From: Parasutterella muris
Lineage (GTDB): Bacteria > Pseudomonadota > Gammaproteobacteria > Burkholderiales > Burkholderiaceae_F
Assembly: GCF_009767915.1 (NCBI RefSeq)
Contig: NZ_WSRP01000010.1
Span: 1 to 64,000 of the forward strand
Length of the DNA stretch: 64,000 nt
Direction of reading: 5' to 3'
The notes beneath the pieces are model-generated. The model was not told the DNA's origin, made no database searches, and worked only from the letters and a program-made list of their open reading frames with translations. The position numbers and the translations under genes were made by a program. Below, piece by piece: positions 27,496 to 36,826 of this stretch (positions are counted from its first letter, which is position 1; every line of letters starts with the position of its first letter).

Positions 27496-28512
27496 TTAAG
27501 ACGGAGTGACACCGCTGCCCTGACAGCAGTCGCGTTTGCGGAAAATCAGATATGCGGCGTCTTCGCCGCCCGAGGCCCATGTTTTACCGGAGTACCACAG
27601 CGCGCTTGAGGCGCCCATCGGGTAGCAGCAGCGGCCGTCCTGTTTACCGGTTGTGCGTGCGGGATACATCATCTGAGTGCGGTAGACGCGCTTATCCATG
27701 ATCGGTTCAAGATACGGGCCGCACTGGCCCTTTTCTCCGTAGGCCGCCCATTGAAGTCCCTGACGGTGCAGTTTCATGGTAAAGCGCGCGACCAGTAAAG
27801 AAGAGGCCTGAGGAAAATGCACATGCGCGCCGACCCAGCCCGTGAGCGGGAAAATTCCGCCGTGGCAGCCCGCGCACCAGTACAGTTCGGAAATCGGCAG
27901 GCCCGCGGTCGCTGCGGCGCAGTCCGCTGCGCATGCGGCAGCGGCCGCAGGATTCGCAAAGAGGCTCGCGTCGGGATTTAAAAAGAAGGTGGTAACCGGA
28001 TCATCCCAAAGTGGATCCAGTTCCGTCATATAGGCTAAGTCCCATGCCGACTGCTCCAGGCAGTTTGAATCCAGCAGAGCTTCAAGCACAAAGAGCCAGG
28101 GCGTGAAGTACCAATGGACCTGATAGAAGGAGGATCGCTGAGAGGAAGCGGATTTATTAGGCGTGCGGCCGTGCGCGGGCGCCCGTAACCCGACATTGAG
28201 ATCCAAGCCGCCTAGCGAAGGAAAGCAGTACGGAGTACGAACCACTTCCGCGGTTCTGAGCGGCTCCCAAAACGACATATTAAGGCCTACAGTGATATTG
28301 GCGCCGGAAACACACATGCAGAGCGCGTTCGCGTCGGTTTCAGGATCTTTGTTGGCACCCGATGAGAGCGTAATGCTGCCGAGTTTGATCGGGAACATGC
28401 AGCTCCAGCAGACATCGGTGAGCGGATTGATCACTTTGCCTCGGCAGCCGGAGGCCTGAGCGCTTGAGAGGGCGCACAGACTGAACATGACAATTAAAAG
28501 AAGACGTTTCAT
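27496..28512 (-). CDS. traU: TraU, F-type DNA transfer protein
   Basis: A 338-aa exported protein (signal cleaved near QAS) rich in cysteine and tryptophan. Family hallmarks are CRGKVINPLTDVCWSCMFPIKLGS at the N-terminus and ELYWCAGCHGGIFPLTG, RCCYPMGASSALWYSGKTW and FRKRDCC later. TraU is needed for DNA transfer rather than for pilus formation in F. It overlaps traW by ATGA. Full family length. Confidence 0.93.
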   Translation of the reverse strand: MKRLLLIVMFSLCALSSAQASGCRGKVINPLTDVCWSCMFPIKLGSITLSSGANKDPETDANALCMCVSGANITVGLNMSFWEPLRTAEVVRTPYCFPSLGGLDLNVGLRAPAHGRTPNKSASSQRSSFYQVHWYFTPWLFVLEALLDSNCLEQSAWDLAYMTELDPLWDDPVTTFFLNPDASLFANPAAAAACAADCAAATAGLPISELYWCAGCHGGIFPLTGWVGAHVHFPQASSLLVARFTMKLHRQGLQWAAYGEKGQCGPYLEPIMDKRVYRTQMMYPARTTGKQDGRCCYPMGASSALWYSGKTWASGGEDAAYLIFRKRDCCQGSGVTPS

Positions 28513-29228
28513 GAGCGAAGATACGGTAAAACTAACTCGGGTTCATCGGCCGGGAATTCGGCGCACTGAGGGCCGGTTTCTCCGTTAAACAAAAGCGCGG
28601 GCACCTGTCGGATGCCGAAGGATCGGACAAGGGAAGAGCCCTGATCAAAAAATATGCGTCGATTTAAACGATCCGATGCTTCGGAAATCGAGCCTGACGT
28701 TAAAACGACACGCACATCCGGAAGTTTGCGGATGAGTTTTTCTGCGGCCTTGAGGCTTTGTTCGTCATCCGCATTGATAAAAAGCAGCGCGTGCGGGATC
28801 TTCGGAAGCTCGATTTGCCGAGACTCACGAAGCAGCTTCTCAGGGAGACGCTCAGGGATGGAAGGCGTCACATCCCAGACGCGCAGCGCATTGGCGGCAG
28901 AAAGCGCTATCGCAGGCAGCGGCGTTTCTAAAGATTTTCGGATTTTAGTTTTGTTTTCCGCAAGTCTGCGATCGTAAGAGCCGTCCTGCTTCATTGTCCG
29001 TACCCGTTTTTTAAACGCTTCGAGAATGTTGGGTTCAATGACTTCGGTGAGCGGCCCAAGCGTGGGGAGCCTTTCTAATTTCGCCCGGGGCTTCGCGCAG
29101 GGTTGTGCGGCTTGTGGTTTTGGCATACGAAGAGACGAGTCCGACTCCGCGTTTGCGGCCGATAGCGCGGTGAATAGTGCGATAGAGCCGATAAAAGCGA
29201 ATCCTGCGGCAATTTGTGAGGTTTTCAT
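28509..29228 (-). CDS. traW: TraW, F-type pilus assembly protein
   Basis: A protein of about 239 aa. I chose ATG 29228 because the signal peptide (MKTSQIAAGFAFIGS...) starts there and the signal-peptidase gene ends 11 bases before it. The C-terminal domain has the TraW pattern PHALLFINADDE, then RRIFFDQGSSLVRSFGI and QVPALLF. TraW is periplasmic and acts with TrbC in pilus assembly. It overlaps traU by ATGA. Confidence 0.9.
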   Translation of the reverse strand: MKTSQIAAGFAFIGSIALFTALSAANAESDSSLRMPKPQAAQPCAKPRAKLERLPTLGPLTEVIEPNILEAFKKRVRTMKQDGSYDRRLAENKTKIRKSLETPLPAIALSAANALRVWDVTPSIPERLPEKLLRESRQIELPKIPHALLFINADDEQSLKAAEKLIRKLPDVRVVLTSGSISEASDRLNRRIFFDQGSSLVRSFGIRQVPALLFNGETGPQCAEFPADEPELVLPYLRS

Positions 29229-29239
29229 CGAATGGACTC

Positions 29240-29749
29240 TTAAAAGAGAGGATGTGCTTTGCCGCTGAATCGGCACCGATCGATCAGTCCGAACTTTGCG
29301 TAACGGCTGTCATAGGAATCCGGGTGTGTGCCGCGCATAAAGTAGTGATGGGGCGGGATCACGCCGGAGGCGATCACATCCAGAGGTTCACCGCGCTTAG
29401 AGTGTGTTTTTGCGAGTGCTATTTTTTTACCGTCGCAAAATATCTCGCGATTGATTGCTTCAATCCGCTGCCCTGGGCCGCAGGCGATCTCCTTTACAAA
29501 GGTGAGTTCGAAACCGTCTACGGAATCGGGTTTGGGGTTAAAGGCGGCATAGTCTCCGACCGAGAGGTTTCTCTCGCCGCGTTCAATTAAAAAGAGCGTG
29601 AACGGCAGGGACTCGGTACGATTTACGGCGGGATGATAAAAGTGCGTAAAGAGGCTGATTAAAAGAAAACTCAAAAGCCATATCCAGCCGCACTTTGCGA
29701 TATGCGTCCTGAGGCGCCGCGCAAAGACTCTCGGATGAGTTTTAATCAT
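29240..29749 (-). CDS. S26 signal peptidase (TraF of RP4 / TrhF type)
   Basis: A 169-aa membrane-bound peptidase with one N-terminal transmembrane segment (about 21-37). The catalytic serine is S47 in RTESLPFT and the general base lysine is K86 in FVKEIACGPGQ. The late motif PPHHYFMRGTHPDSYDSRY is the substrate-pocket box of S26 enzymes. In MOBH elements (SXT, R27) this gene lies in the same cluster and is taken to mature the pilin or another exported conjugation protein. It overlaps trbI by four bases. Confidence 0.88.
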   Translation of the reverse strand: MIKTHPRVFARRLRTHIAKCGWIWLLSFLLISLFTHFYHPAVNRTESLPFTLFLIERGERNLSVGDYAAFNPKPDSVDGFELTFVKEIACGPGQRIEAINREIFCDGKKIALAKTHSKRGEPLDVIASGVIPPHHYFMRGTHPDSYDSRYAKFGLIDRCRFSGKAHPLF

Positions 29750-30159
29750 GACGCACCTCGGACGCGCTCAGAAATCCTGCGCAGATCTTTTTGCTTTTGA
29801 GCGCGGGATAAATTCAAGCGCGCTAAGAGTTCGTCCGTGTAATCGGGCAGTGTGTGCGGCGCGATAACCGCTGACGAGACAAGAAGCGTGCAGCCGCAGT
29901 CCTTCTGCATCGCTTTGAGTTCGTTCTGCAGATTGAGCGCAAAGCGTTTGGCTTCGAGCATCAGTTCTTCGTCTCTAAGGCCGCCAGCGGCAAGCGCGGC
30001 TTCGTTGGCTTCAACTACTTCATTGAGGTTTAGGACAGCAAGTTTGCCTTTAGAGCTGAATTTAGAGAAGTGCTCAAGGGCGGTCGGTGCGGCTAAAACG
30101 GCGGTCGCGGCTAACGCTGCGCAGAGTACGGAGGACAAAATAATATGAACGGGTTTCAT
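29746..30159 (-). CDS. trbI: TrbI, F-type conjugal protein
   Basis: A protein of about 137 aa with one N-terminal membrane anchor. The body fits TrbI_Ftype: LAVLNLNEVVEANEAAL, then AKRFALNLQNEL and LLVSSAVIAPHTLPDYTDEL (family ...LV..AVV.GA.DIT..). It ends in a basic tail. F TrbI influences pilus retraction. The ATG at 30159 is preferred over an upstream TTG at 30174 that would overlap traC. Placed between traC and the peptidase as in F (traC-trbI-traW). Confidence 0.75.
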   Translation of the reverse strand: MKPVHIILSSVLCAALAATAVLAAPTALEHFSKFSSKGKLAVLNLNEVVEANEAALAAGGLRDEELMLEAKRFALNLQNELKAMQKDCGCTLLVSSAVIAPHTLPDYTDELLARLNLSRAQKQKDLRRISERVRGAS

Positions 30160-30170
30160 TCTTTGGAGTA

Positions 30171-32897
30171 TCAAGGATTAGGGTTGGCGGCTTTCAGGCT
30201 TCTTTCCTTAAGAACCGCGTGAATCGCGTCGTGAGTAGAAAGCCCTTTGGACCGGAATTTCTGAATGTCGGAAATATCGTTCGGATGGGAGCTCGTGAGA
30301 AGCAGCGTGTACGGGTCCAAAATCAGACGATTAACAGAGGGCGGGGCGTCTCCGATGCGGACATATACCTCGGAGTAGGCGCCGGCAAGTGAAGTGAGCG
30401 ATCCGAGGATTTTGTATTCGGATTCATCCATACCGAGCTGGTTTTCCTTTTCCGCCTCGGCAAGCGCGGAATCCTTCAGTCTCAGAATAAATATACAGTC
30501 GGCATTATCGAGCGCGGCTTTTGCGGTATCGCTTTTCCAGTAGTCGCCCGGTTTCTGCGTCGCGGTAAAAAATGCTCCGTTTTGTTTACGCGCCCGTCGA
30601 TAGCCGGTTTCGATAAATTTACCGGAGTGGCCGCCCGCCATTAAGTCCCAGGCCTCATCGATGATGACGAGTTTTGGCTGAGAGCGCTCGCCTCTGCGCA
30701 TCTCCAAATCAATTTTGTACATCAGAAGAAGCAGCACTACGGACTGCAGCGACTTTCGGGTGCTGAGCTGCTGGAGTTCAAGAACGATAAAGTTGTTGTC
30801 GAAATTAATATTGGCTTCTCCCTCAAAAAATGACGCGAAGGGGCCTCCTTTGGCGTACGGCAGCAGCTGCACGCCTAAGTCCACCAGTCTTGGATCGTCA
30901 TAGCGCTTTTGTTCGTCCGCACTCAGGCTGTCATAGACGCGCGCCCATTCGTAATCACCGACTCTCGGGTTGGTTCCGCCGAGTCTGCCGTTGCGAAGCA
31001 GCGATTCGGCAAGATCAGTAATCGTCGCGGTGCGGCCTTCTTCCAAGGATCTGGCATACACGCTTCTAAAATGCACCTGCAGGTGCGAAAGCCTCAAATC
31101 GTCCAGAGGCTGAGAGGGAGAGGCCATCTGCGCTAAGAGCGGCAGCATCAGATCCATGTCCTCGTCGATATTTGTGATCATCGAGAAAGGATTAAGACAA
31201 TCAAAAGTGCCGTCCTCTTTGGTCTGAGGCGAGAGTTCAATGAACTGACCGTTGAGTACGCTGCATAACTTTGCGTAGCTTCCGCCAATATCGATGATGT
31301 AGACGCGGGATCCGCAGGCAAGCGAGCCGATCGCGAGACTATTAAGAAGAACGGACTTGCCGGAACCGGAGTTTCCGATCACAACACCGTTATAGTTGCC
31401 GTTCGGGTTGGCGTACGGGTCGACTAAAACGAGCTGACCTCTACGGGATAAAAACGAAAGAATCGGCGTGGGTTCCGTTTTACCCGCGCGAGGTCCGGTC
31501 CCTTTCCAATCGGCGAGCACAGGCAACGTGTTGGCGGCGTTTGCGACGGTCTTCGTGGAGGAGCGCTGCGCGAGTTTTACATCGAAGGCGAGCAGAGGGC
31601 CTCCTGAGAGCGGCAGTGATGTGATAAGCCCCTGCAGGTGCATGTAATCATCCACGCACAGATCAATGCCGAGCGTTTTAAAGACGGATTTGGCGCTCTC
31701 GACTGCGTTGGCGCGTTCGCTAGCTTTGGCAAACACAAAGACCTCATGACTTAACTGCAGCAGTCCTTCGCCGCTTTCGTAGGCAGCCATTGCGCTTCGC
31801 CAATCCCTAGCTTCATCCTGAAGCGAAGGGATCATTCGGGCGATTTCGGTTGCGGCCATCTGTTCGGCTCGTGCGCTTTTAAGGCGTGCGGCCGCTTTTC
31901 CCTTATCGTAAGAGCCTTTGCTGAGATAAGTGGTGATCAGAAACGGGGAGGAAAACGCGGCGGAACTTCCTTTAACGCAGCCTGCGGCATGCATCATGGA
32001 GGCAAGCGTGATGTGCTCCGGATAACTGACCGGAGAAAAGCTGATGCCGAGCACCTCATCCTCGATATGCTTTGAATGAAAGCGCACGCCGTCCTCGGTC
32101 ATGTCAATGCGGGTGTCGCGCGAGACACACTGCATGCGGGGTTCACGCGCGGGATCGGGTTCCGCCGGCGACCATTCGCCGGAGCGCATGCGCTGAGGAT
32201 TAAGAATCTGCGAAACGGTATTGATGAGCGCGCGTTTATTCCAAATCCACGGAGAAAAGTGCCATTGTGAGAGCGAGGACATATGTGAAGCGCGAATGGT
32301 TTTAGCGCGTTCGCGCTCACACTCGTCCAAGGGGTGTTTCGTGGGGATCACGACCGACATCCAGCAGCGCATATTGCGCGCTCGGATTTTAAGGTCCTTG
32401 TGGGGCGCTTGGAGCGCGCCCTGATTTAAGAAATCCGCCCGCGCGTGCGCCATGCTGAGCATGATGGATTTCTGCTCAAATCTTAGCGGAGAGTCGTCTT
32501 CGCTCGGTTCAACAGCCGCCTTACGGATATATTCTGTGAGCGGCTCGATATAGGGAGAGCCAAAGAGCGAGACCTGAACGCCTGCGCCTTCTTCCAGAAC
32601 AGAGCCGAACATTTCTTCCAGGCTTTTAGCCATCATGTCGTTCGCGCCTGTCTGCGGATGGATTTCTATGACGTAGCCGATGCCTTCAAAACTTCCGTCC
32701 GGCGCGCAGACAGCGCACAGACCGTCAGAGTCGTCAAAGTGCGCATAGGGGAGCTCCTGTGCGAATTGATCGATGAGCATGGAGGAATTGCGGCGGCAGT
32801 GCCCGATAGTGTCGGCTCTCGTGTAGTTGCTCTCAAAGCGCTTGACAGAAAACGCCTTGGAAAGACGCGCGCTCAGGTTTCTAAGACGGTTGTTCAT
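30171..32897 (-). CDS. traC: TraC, VirB4-type T4SS ATPase
   Basis: A protein of about 908 aa, the conserved motor of the secretion apparatus. Walker A GNSGSGKS is near residue 508 and Walker B LVIIDEAWDLM near 742. The downstream FTATQKPGDYW and LRLKDS segments are typical of TraC/VirB4. The N-terminal ~300 residues are the TraC_F_IV domain. TraC acts at the cytoplasmic face of the inner membrane and powers pilus assembly. The ATG at 32897 is chosen over a TTG four codons earlier. Full family length (850-900 aa), no defects seen. Confidence 0.93.
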   Translation of the reverse strand: MNNRLRNLSARLSKAFSVKRFESNYTRADTIGHCRRNSSMLIDQFAQELPYAHFDDSDGLCAVCAPDGSFEGIGYVIEIHPQTGANDMMAKSLEEMFGSVLEEGAGVQVSLFGSPYIEPLTEYIRKAAVEPSEDDSPLRFEQKSIMLSMAHARADFLNQGALQAPHKDLKIRARNMRCWMSVVIPTKHPLDECERERAKTIRASHMSSLSQWHFSPWIWNKRALINTVSQILNPQRMRSGEWSPAEPDPAREPRMQCVSRDTRIDMTEDGVRFHSKHIEDEVLGISFSPVSYPEHITLASMMHAAGCVKGSSAAFSSPFLITTYLSKGSYDKGKAAARLKSARAEQMAATEIARMIPSLQDEARDWRSAMAAYESGEGLLQLSHEVFVFAKASERANAVESAKSVFKTLGIDLCVDDYMHLQGLITSLPLSGGPLLAFDVKLAQRSSTKTVANAANTLPVLADWKGTGPRAGKTEPTPILSFLSRRGQLVLVDPYANPNGNYNGVVIGNSGSGKSVLLNSLAIGSLACGSRVYIIDIGGSYAKLCSVLNGQFIELSPQTKEDGTFDCLNPFSMITNIDEDMDLMLPLLAQMASPSQPLDDLRLSHLQVHFRSVYARSLEEGRTATITDLAESLLRNGRLGGTNPRVGDYEWARVYDSLSADEQKRYDDPRLVDLGVQLLPYAKGGPFASFFEGEANINFDNNFIVLELQQLSTRKSLQSVVLLLLMYKIDLEMRRGERSQPKLVIIDEAWDLMAGGHSGKFIETGYRRARKQNGAFFTATQKPGDYWKSDTAKAALDNADCIFILRLKDSALAEAEKENQLGMDESEYKILGSLTSLAGAYSEVYVRIGDAPPSVNRLILDPYTLLLTSSHPNDISDIQKFRSKGLSTHDAIHAVLKERSLKAANPNP

Positions 32898-32924
32898 GCG
32901 TACACTCAATTAGGATTAAGACAA

Positions 32925-33449
32925 TTAAAGAGGATGAGAAGAGGCGCCAAAGCCAAGTGCGGGAAGCTGCTTGAGCTTTTCCTTTTTGATTTCTTCCTTG
33001 CTCAGCTCTTTCTCTGAAGAAAGCGGATAGACGGGTTTAGAAATGCGTGAAGAAGCGGCAAGCGACTGCACGCTTTCAGAATCCCAGCTGCCGTTATTAA
33101 GACGGACATAGAGATAGCGCTGATCGTGCAGATCGCCCTCTTTATCGGTAAAGGGCGCGAGCCACACGCGAAGCACTGTCTCGGGCGTGCACCAGGGCTT
33201 TGCGGGAATAATCGTGACAAAGTCCTTTCGTTCTCCGACCGTATCCTGAACCGCAGCGGTGAGCTCGGCGGGGACGGACTGAGCGACCGGATTATTCTCC
33301 GCATACACTTGAGAAATATTGCGGCAGCTCGGCCCTCCGGAAAGGTCCGCGCATCCGAAATCCGTCTTCGCGTTGGAAAACCCGGTAATCGATCCGCAGC
33401 CTGTGAGCGCGGCAGAAGAGAGCATTAAAAGAATGAGTTTGAGTTTCAT
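32925..33449 (-). CDS. traV: TraV, outer-membrane lipoprotein of the T4SS core
   Basis: A 174-aa lipoprotein with a lipobox LTGC after a short hydrophobic leader. Next to traB and traK, this is the expected VirB7-like TraV, which together with TraK (VirB9-like) and TraB (VirB10-like) forms the outer-membrane core complex. Sequence conservation in TraV is low, so assignment rests on lipobox, size and position. It starts five bases after the DsbC-like gene. Confidence 0.75.
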   Translation of the reverse strand: MKLKLILLMLSSAALTGCGSITGFSNAKTDFGCADLSGGPSCRNISQVYAENNPVAQSVPAELTAAVQDTVGERKDFVTIIPAKPWCTPETVLRVWLAPFTDKEGDLHDQRYLYVRLNNGSWDSESVQSLAASSRISKPVYPLSSEKELSKEEIKKEKLKQLPALGFGASSHPL

Positions 33450-33454
33450 GATGA

Positions 33455-34282
33455 TCAGCTCTTCTGCGCGTCAACAAAGTTCTGAAGCTTCTCTAAGGGA
33501 AGCGCGCCTGAGATTCGGTCGCCCGCTTCATTGATCAGTGTGGGCGTGCCGCCGATGCCGTGTTCAGCGGCTAAACGAATCACGTCGCTCACCACGGAAG
33601 AACATAAGGGATTATTAGCGAGCGCTTTAATATCGTCGCCTTTAAGCGCTTTAGAGAGTTCCGCGGAAGAGTCTTTTGCGCACCAGACGGCGTCTGACTT
33701 CGCTCTGGCCTTCGGATGAATCGATTCCAGAGGAAAAAGGAACGTATACACCGTCGTGTCTTTAAGATCTTTAAGCGTCTGCGCTAGTTTGCGCGAATAC
33801 GGACAATCCACGTCTGTGAATACCGCCAGCTTTTTGCTGCCGTTTCCGTAAACGGTCTTAACCGCTTTATCAAGCGGAAGAGAATTAAAGGCGATACGCC
33901 TTAAATCCCTGACGCGCTTTTCTGTCAGATCAACGCCCTGATCCATATCCAGAAGTCTTCCGGAGAAGAGAAACCGCGCGCTCGAATCAAAGTAGATGAC
34001 TTCTTTGCCGACCGAAGCTTCAAAGATGCCTTTAACGGGCGTTAAAGAAAAGAGCTTGACCTGAGTTTTAGGGTAGCGCTCCTGAAAGTTTTCTACCGCC
34101 TGTTTCAGTTCTGTCGAAAGGTTGCTGTACTTAATCGCTTGAACTTTAGCTGCGCTAGTGCTCTCAGAGGCGGTCTTAACGACCGTGGCGGGATTGCCGC
34201 AGGAAGCGCCGCCCGCAAAAGCAAAAGTGCTGAATGTGCCTAGGGCGGAGACTAAAAGAATAGAAAATTTTGATTTAATCAT
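33455..34282 (-). CDS. DsbC-like disulfide isomerase with CPYS active site
   Basis: A 275-aa exported protein with an N-terminal DsbC dimerisation-like domain (VKGIFEASVGKEVIYFDSSARFL region) and a thioredoxin-fold C-terminus. The active-site segment is VFTDVDCPYSRKLAQTL, so the resolving cysteine of CXXC is Ser163; C160 remains. The cis-Pro GTPTLIN is present. Conjugative elements often carry a DsbC to fold cysteine-rich TraN and TraU. A single-cysteine site could bind or isomerise disulfides but not perform normal thiol-oxidase cycles. Confidence 0.8.
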   Translation of the reverse strand: MIKSKFSILLVSALGTFSTFAFAGGASCGNPATVVKTASESTSAAKVQAIKYSNLSTELKQAVENFQERYPKTQVKLFSLTPVKGIFEASVGKEVIYFDSSARFLFSGRLLDMDQGVDLTEKRVRDLRRIAFNSLPLDKAVKTVYGNGSKKLAVFTDVDCPYSRKLAQTLKDLKDTTVYTFLFPLESIHPKARAKSDAVWCAKDSSAELSKALKGDDIKALANNPLCSSVVSDVIRLAAEHGIGGTPTLINEAGDRISGALPLEKLQNFVDAQKS

Positions 34283-34298
34283 ATTTATTCAAATGAAA

Positions 34299-35519
34299 TT
34301 ATTTATCATCGATGCGTTCGATAGAAAGGCCGTTGGAAATTACGATTTCTACCTTACGACCGGAGTCCACCTCTAAGACCGGGAACATGTCGCTCGCGAG
34401 TTTGAGGTAGTAGTCGGTAATACGGTCCATAGCGTGTGAGGCGCCTTCTCCGACACCCGCACGCCAGGGGTTAGTGACAGTGGTGGAGATCGTGCCGGTA
34501 ATCGACGTGGTGGAGTTTTCGCTTGCGAGTGACACGGCTTTGCCAAGACCCGCGAGCGTGCCGGTAAAGAGCGCGTTGGCGATCGCTTGGCCGCTTTTTG
34601 TCACCAAACGGGCCCTAAGCCCGGTCTTGCCGTCTTCGCCCGAGACATATCCCTGGATCTTTTTATCCACGGCGCCGCCGTTCTCGTCTATACAGGAAAG
34701 TCGGTCGAGACGCACCAGTACGCGTTCACTTGCCAATTCTCCCGTAGCATTAGCAGTCATGAAGCAGCGCTTGATGCCGGCTTTATAGAGGTTTGGCATC
34801 ACCGCGGAGTCGGTGAGCTCCAGCAGGATCGGCACCGGGTTTCCGGATCCCTGACCTCGTGTGGGCGCGGTTGCGCCGTTTAGAAGTCTTGCCTGAGCAA
34901 ATGTGCCGCTCGGAAGATACATGAGGGATTTACCGCGAGCGTCCTTTTCGGCTTTGCCAAAAACCTCAGCACTCTTGTTAAGCGCTTCATCAAAACTGAC
35001 GACCGTTAAACGAGGCGCCTTCTCAGAAGGGTTAGCGTTGCCCTGCGCAATGTAGCGCCGGGACGCGGCAGAACCCGCTGCGCCGCTTTTAAAACCTTTC
35101 CTGACGGGACTATTAGAGGAAGGTATCTTGCCAATCACGTCCGCGGGCGGCCAGCCGTCCTTGGATTCGTGAGTGATCGGCGTCTTAGCTCCGGATTTAG
35201 ATCCGCGCTCTAAGGCGGCAAGACGCTCTTCTAGGCGTCGCTTGTCTTTTTCAAGCTGCGCTTCACGATTTTTAGCGTCACGGCTTTCTTTTTCCAAGCG
35301 CATCAGACGCTCGTTATAGACGGCCTGATGCCGCTCGTATTCGTTCTGGCTCGGTGCCATAGAAATCTGAGTGGACGTGGTTTTGCCTTTAGGCGGCCTT
35401 TCGTCCTTTTTCTCAGTGCAGGAAGTCACGCCGTAGATGACCGCGCCTGCGAGGAGAATCGCGATCACAATGGTTTTGTACTGCTTGAACTTTTCTGTTT
35501 TTTCTGAGAAGCTGCTCAT
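34299..35519 (-). CDS. traB: TraB, VirB10-like T4SS core protein
   Basis: A 406-aa inner-membrane-anchored protein: a transmembrane segment at about 14-32, a coiled coil with alternating K/R/E at about 58-112, a Pro/Ser-rich linker and the VirB10-like beta-barrel domain from ~160. That domain holds YLPSGTFAQARLLNGATAPT and LELTDSAVMPNLYKAGIKRC; the C-terminal part carries NPWRAGVGEGASHAM. TraB spans both membranes in the core complex. It overlaps traK by ATGA, and its length is close to the family norm (400-475 aa). Confidence 0.92.
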   Translation of the reverse strand: MSSFSEKTEKFKQYKTIVIAILLAGAVIYGVTSCTEKKDERPPKGKTTSTQISMAPSQNEYERHQAVYNERLMRLEKESRDAKNREAQLEKDKRRLEERLAALERGSKSGAKTPITHESKDGWPPADVIGKIPSSNSPVRKGFKSGAAGSAASRRYIAQGNANPSEKAPRLTVVSFDEALNKSAEVFGKAEKDARGKSLMYLPSGTFAQARLLNGATAPTRGQGSGNPVPILLELTDSAVMPNLYKAGIKRCFMTANATGELASERVLVRLDRLSCIDENGGAVDKKIQGYVSGEDGKTGLRARLVTKSGQAIANALFTGTLAGLGKAVSLASENSTTSITGTISTTVTNPWRAGVGEGASHAMDRITDYYLKLASDMFPVLEVDSGRKVEIVISNGLSIERIDDK

Positions 35520-36217
35520 GACGCATCCTCTCTAATAATCCACAGATCCGCTGAAGCCTTGGGTTTAAGAGATGTGGATTCGGTTGCGACTGCGACAACG
35601 CCGCGGCGGTAAAAATCCGCTTCTCGGATCTGCAGCGTTTCCTGTGTCTGATTCATTAAGTGATAGCGCTCCAGCCTTAAACCGAGGAGGCGCCAGGCGG
35701 CTACCGGATTTCCGATCAGGTAGCCGTCCGTGATCGTGCCTTTAAGGACTTCCGCATGCTCATGAGAGAGCGACGGAATCGCTCTCAGGATTCTTTGAAC
35801 ACGCTCTTCATAAGGAAGAGCGCTCTGATCATTAGAAGAAAGCTGAGAACGGGGATTCGGCAGCTTGGTGTCCTTCAGCGCGATTGTCTGAGCGATCAGC
35901 CGTTCTTTAGGAGAAATCGTTACGGCATGCGTTTCTCCGCTTTCGCTAATGATAAAAATCGAAGACTGCTCTTTAGTGAGCGGAATAAAGTAGAGGGATC
36001 CGGTGGATTTATCCGGGTCAAGCTGGATGCTTTGTGTATCAGCGACCGCTTTAGCGATCCTGCCGTTTTCGATATAGATACGGTTGGGCTGCTTAAAAGC
36101 AGCGGGTGCTAACACGGAAGCGTCGGTTTTAGCCTGCGTTTGTACTTTGGGCATTTCTTTGGCTTCAGCGCAAAGCGTTGCCCCGAGGAGCATTAAGAAA
36201 ACTGCGGTTTGCTTCAT
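35516..36217 (-). CDS. traK: TraK, VirB9-like secretin of the T4SS core
   Basis: A 233-aa exported protein (signal ends about CAEA). PNRIYIENGRIAKAVAD, then KSTGSLYFIPL and ETHAVTISP are typical of TraK N-terminal beta domains, and the C-terminal half matches the family in length and position. TraK forms the outer-membrane ring with TraV and TraB. It shares ATGA overlaps with both traE and traB. Confidence 0.88.
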   Translation of the reverse strand: MKQTAVFLMLLGATLCAEAKEMPKVQTQAKTDASVLAPAAFKQPNRIYIENGRIAKAVADTQSIQLDPDKSTGSLYFIPLTKEQSSIFIISESGETHAVTISPKERLIAQTIALKDTKLPNPRSQLSSNDQSALPYEERVQRILRAIPSLSHEHAEVLKGTITDGYLIGNPVAAWRLLGLRLERYHLMNQTQETLQIREADFYRRGVVAVATESTSLKPKASADLWIIREDAS

Positions 36218-36819
36218 GACGGCTCTCCCTTATGATCTTCGGAAAGCGCCTCAAAGGGTTTTCTGCAGTCGGACTCTTGGATGGTATTGATCCAGAGGCG
36301 GGAACCGAGGTACGAGAACTGAACTATCCAGCACTTTCGCATGCTGGAGGTTTTACTATTGCCGATAAATTGACGAATCGAGCCCGTGACCGCAGCCTGA
36401 AGCTGTGCGGGACGCACTTCCACAGACTCGGGCATAAAGTGCACCGAGGCGTTGCTCGCCTTTAAGCGGCGGCCTTGGCTCACGAGCTGAAGCTCGGTTT
36501 CTCCTCTGTCCTCCGGCGCAACGTAAGAAAGAAGCTTCTTGACGTTGTAGTCGAACGTTTCGGGAGAATTATTGAGCGCCAACTGCAGTGCAAAGATGCT
36601 CATCTGCTCGAGATAATCAGCTGAGACGGTTTTATTGTCGAGCCAAAAGGATTTGGTGGTCTCTGCGGGAAGCACAATGATTCTTTCCTGACGCTCAATG
36701 CTCGCGATGCCTGCGGCCAGTACGACGTTAGTCACCAAGGAGGCTGCGAACGCGTACACCACAGAAGTGCGCAGCGCTAGTCGGGAAGAGACTTCGGAGA
36801 CGTATTCCTGGACATTCAT
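36214..36819 (-). CDS. traE: TraE, VirB8-like inner-membrane protein
   Basis: A 201-aa protein with one transmembrane segment at about 18-40, a cytoplasmic N-terminus and a periplasmic TraE domain (KSFWLDNKTVSADYLEQMSIFA, then LLSYVAPEDRGETELQL). It belongs to the pilus-assembly platform. It overlaps traK by ATGA and follows traL by seven bases. Standard size for TraE (188-200 aa). Confidence 0.92.
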   Translation of the reverse strand: MNVQEYVSEVSSRLALRTSVVYAFAASLVTNVVLAAGIASIERQERIIVLPAETTKSFWLDNKTVSADYLEQMSIFALQLALNNSPETFDYNVKKLLSYVAPEDRGETELQLVSQGRRLKASNASVHFMPESVEVRPAQLQAAVTGSIRQFIGNSKTSSMRKCWIVQFSYLGSRLWINTIQESDCRKPFEALSEDHKGEPS

Positions 36820-36826
36820 TTGAGAA

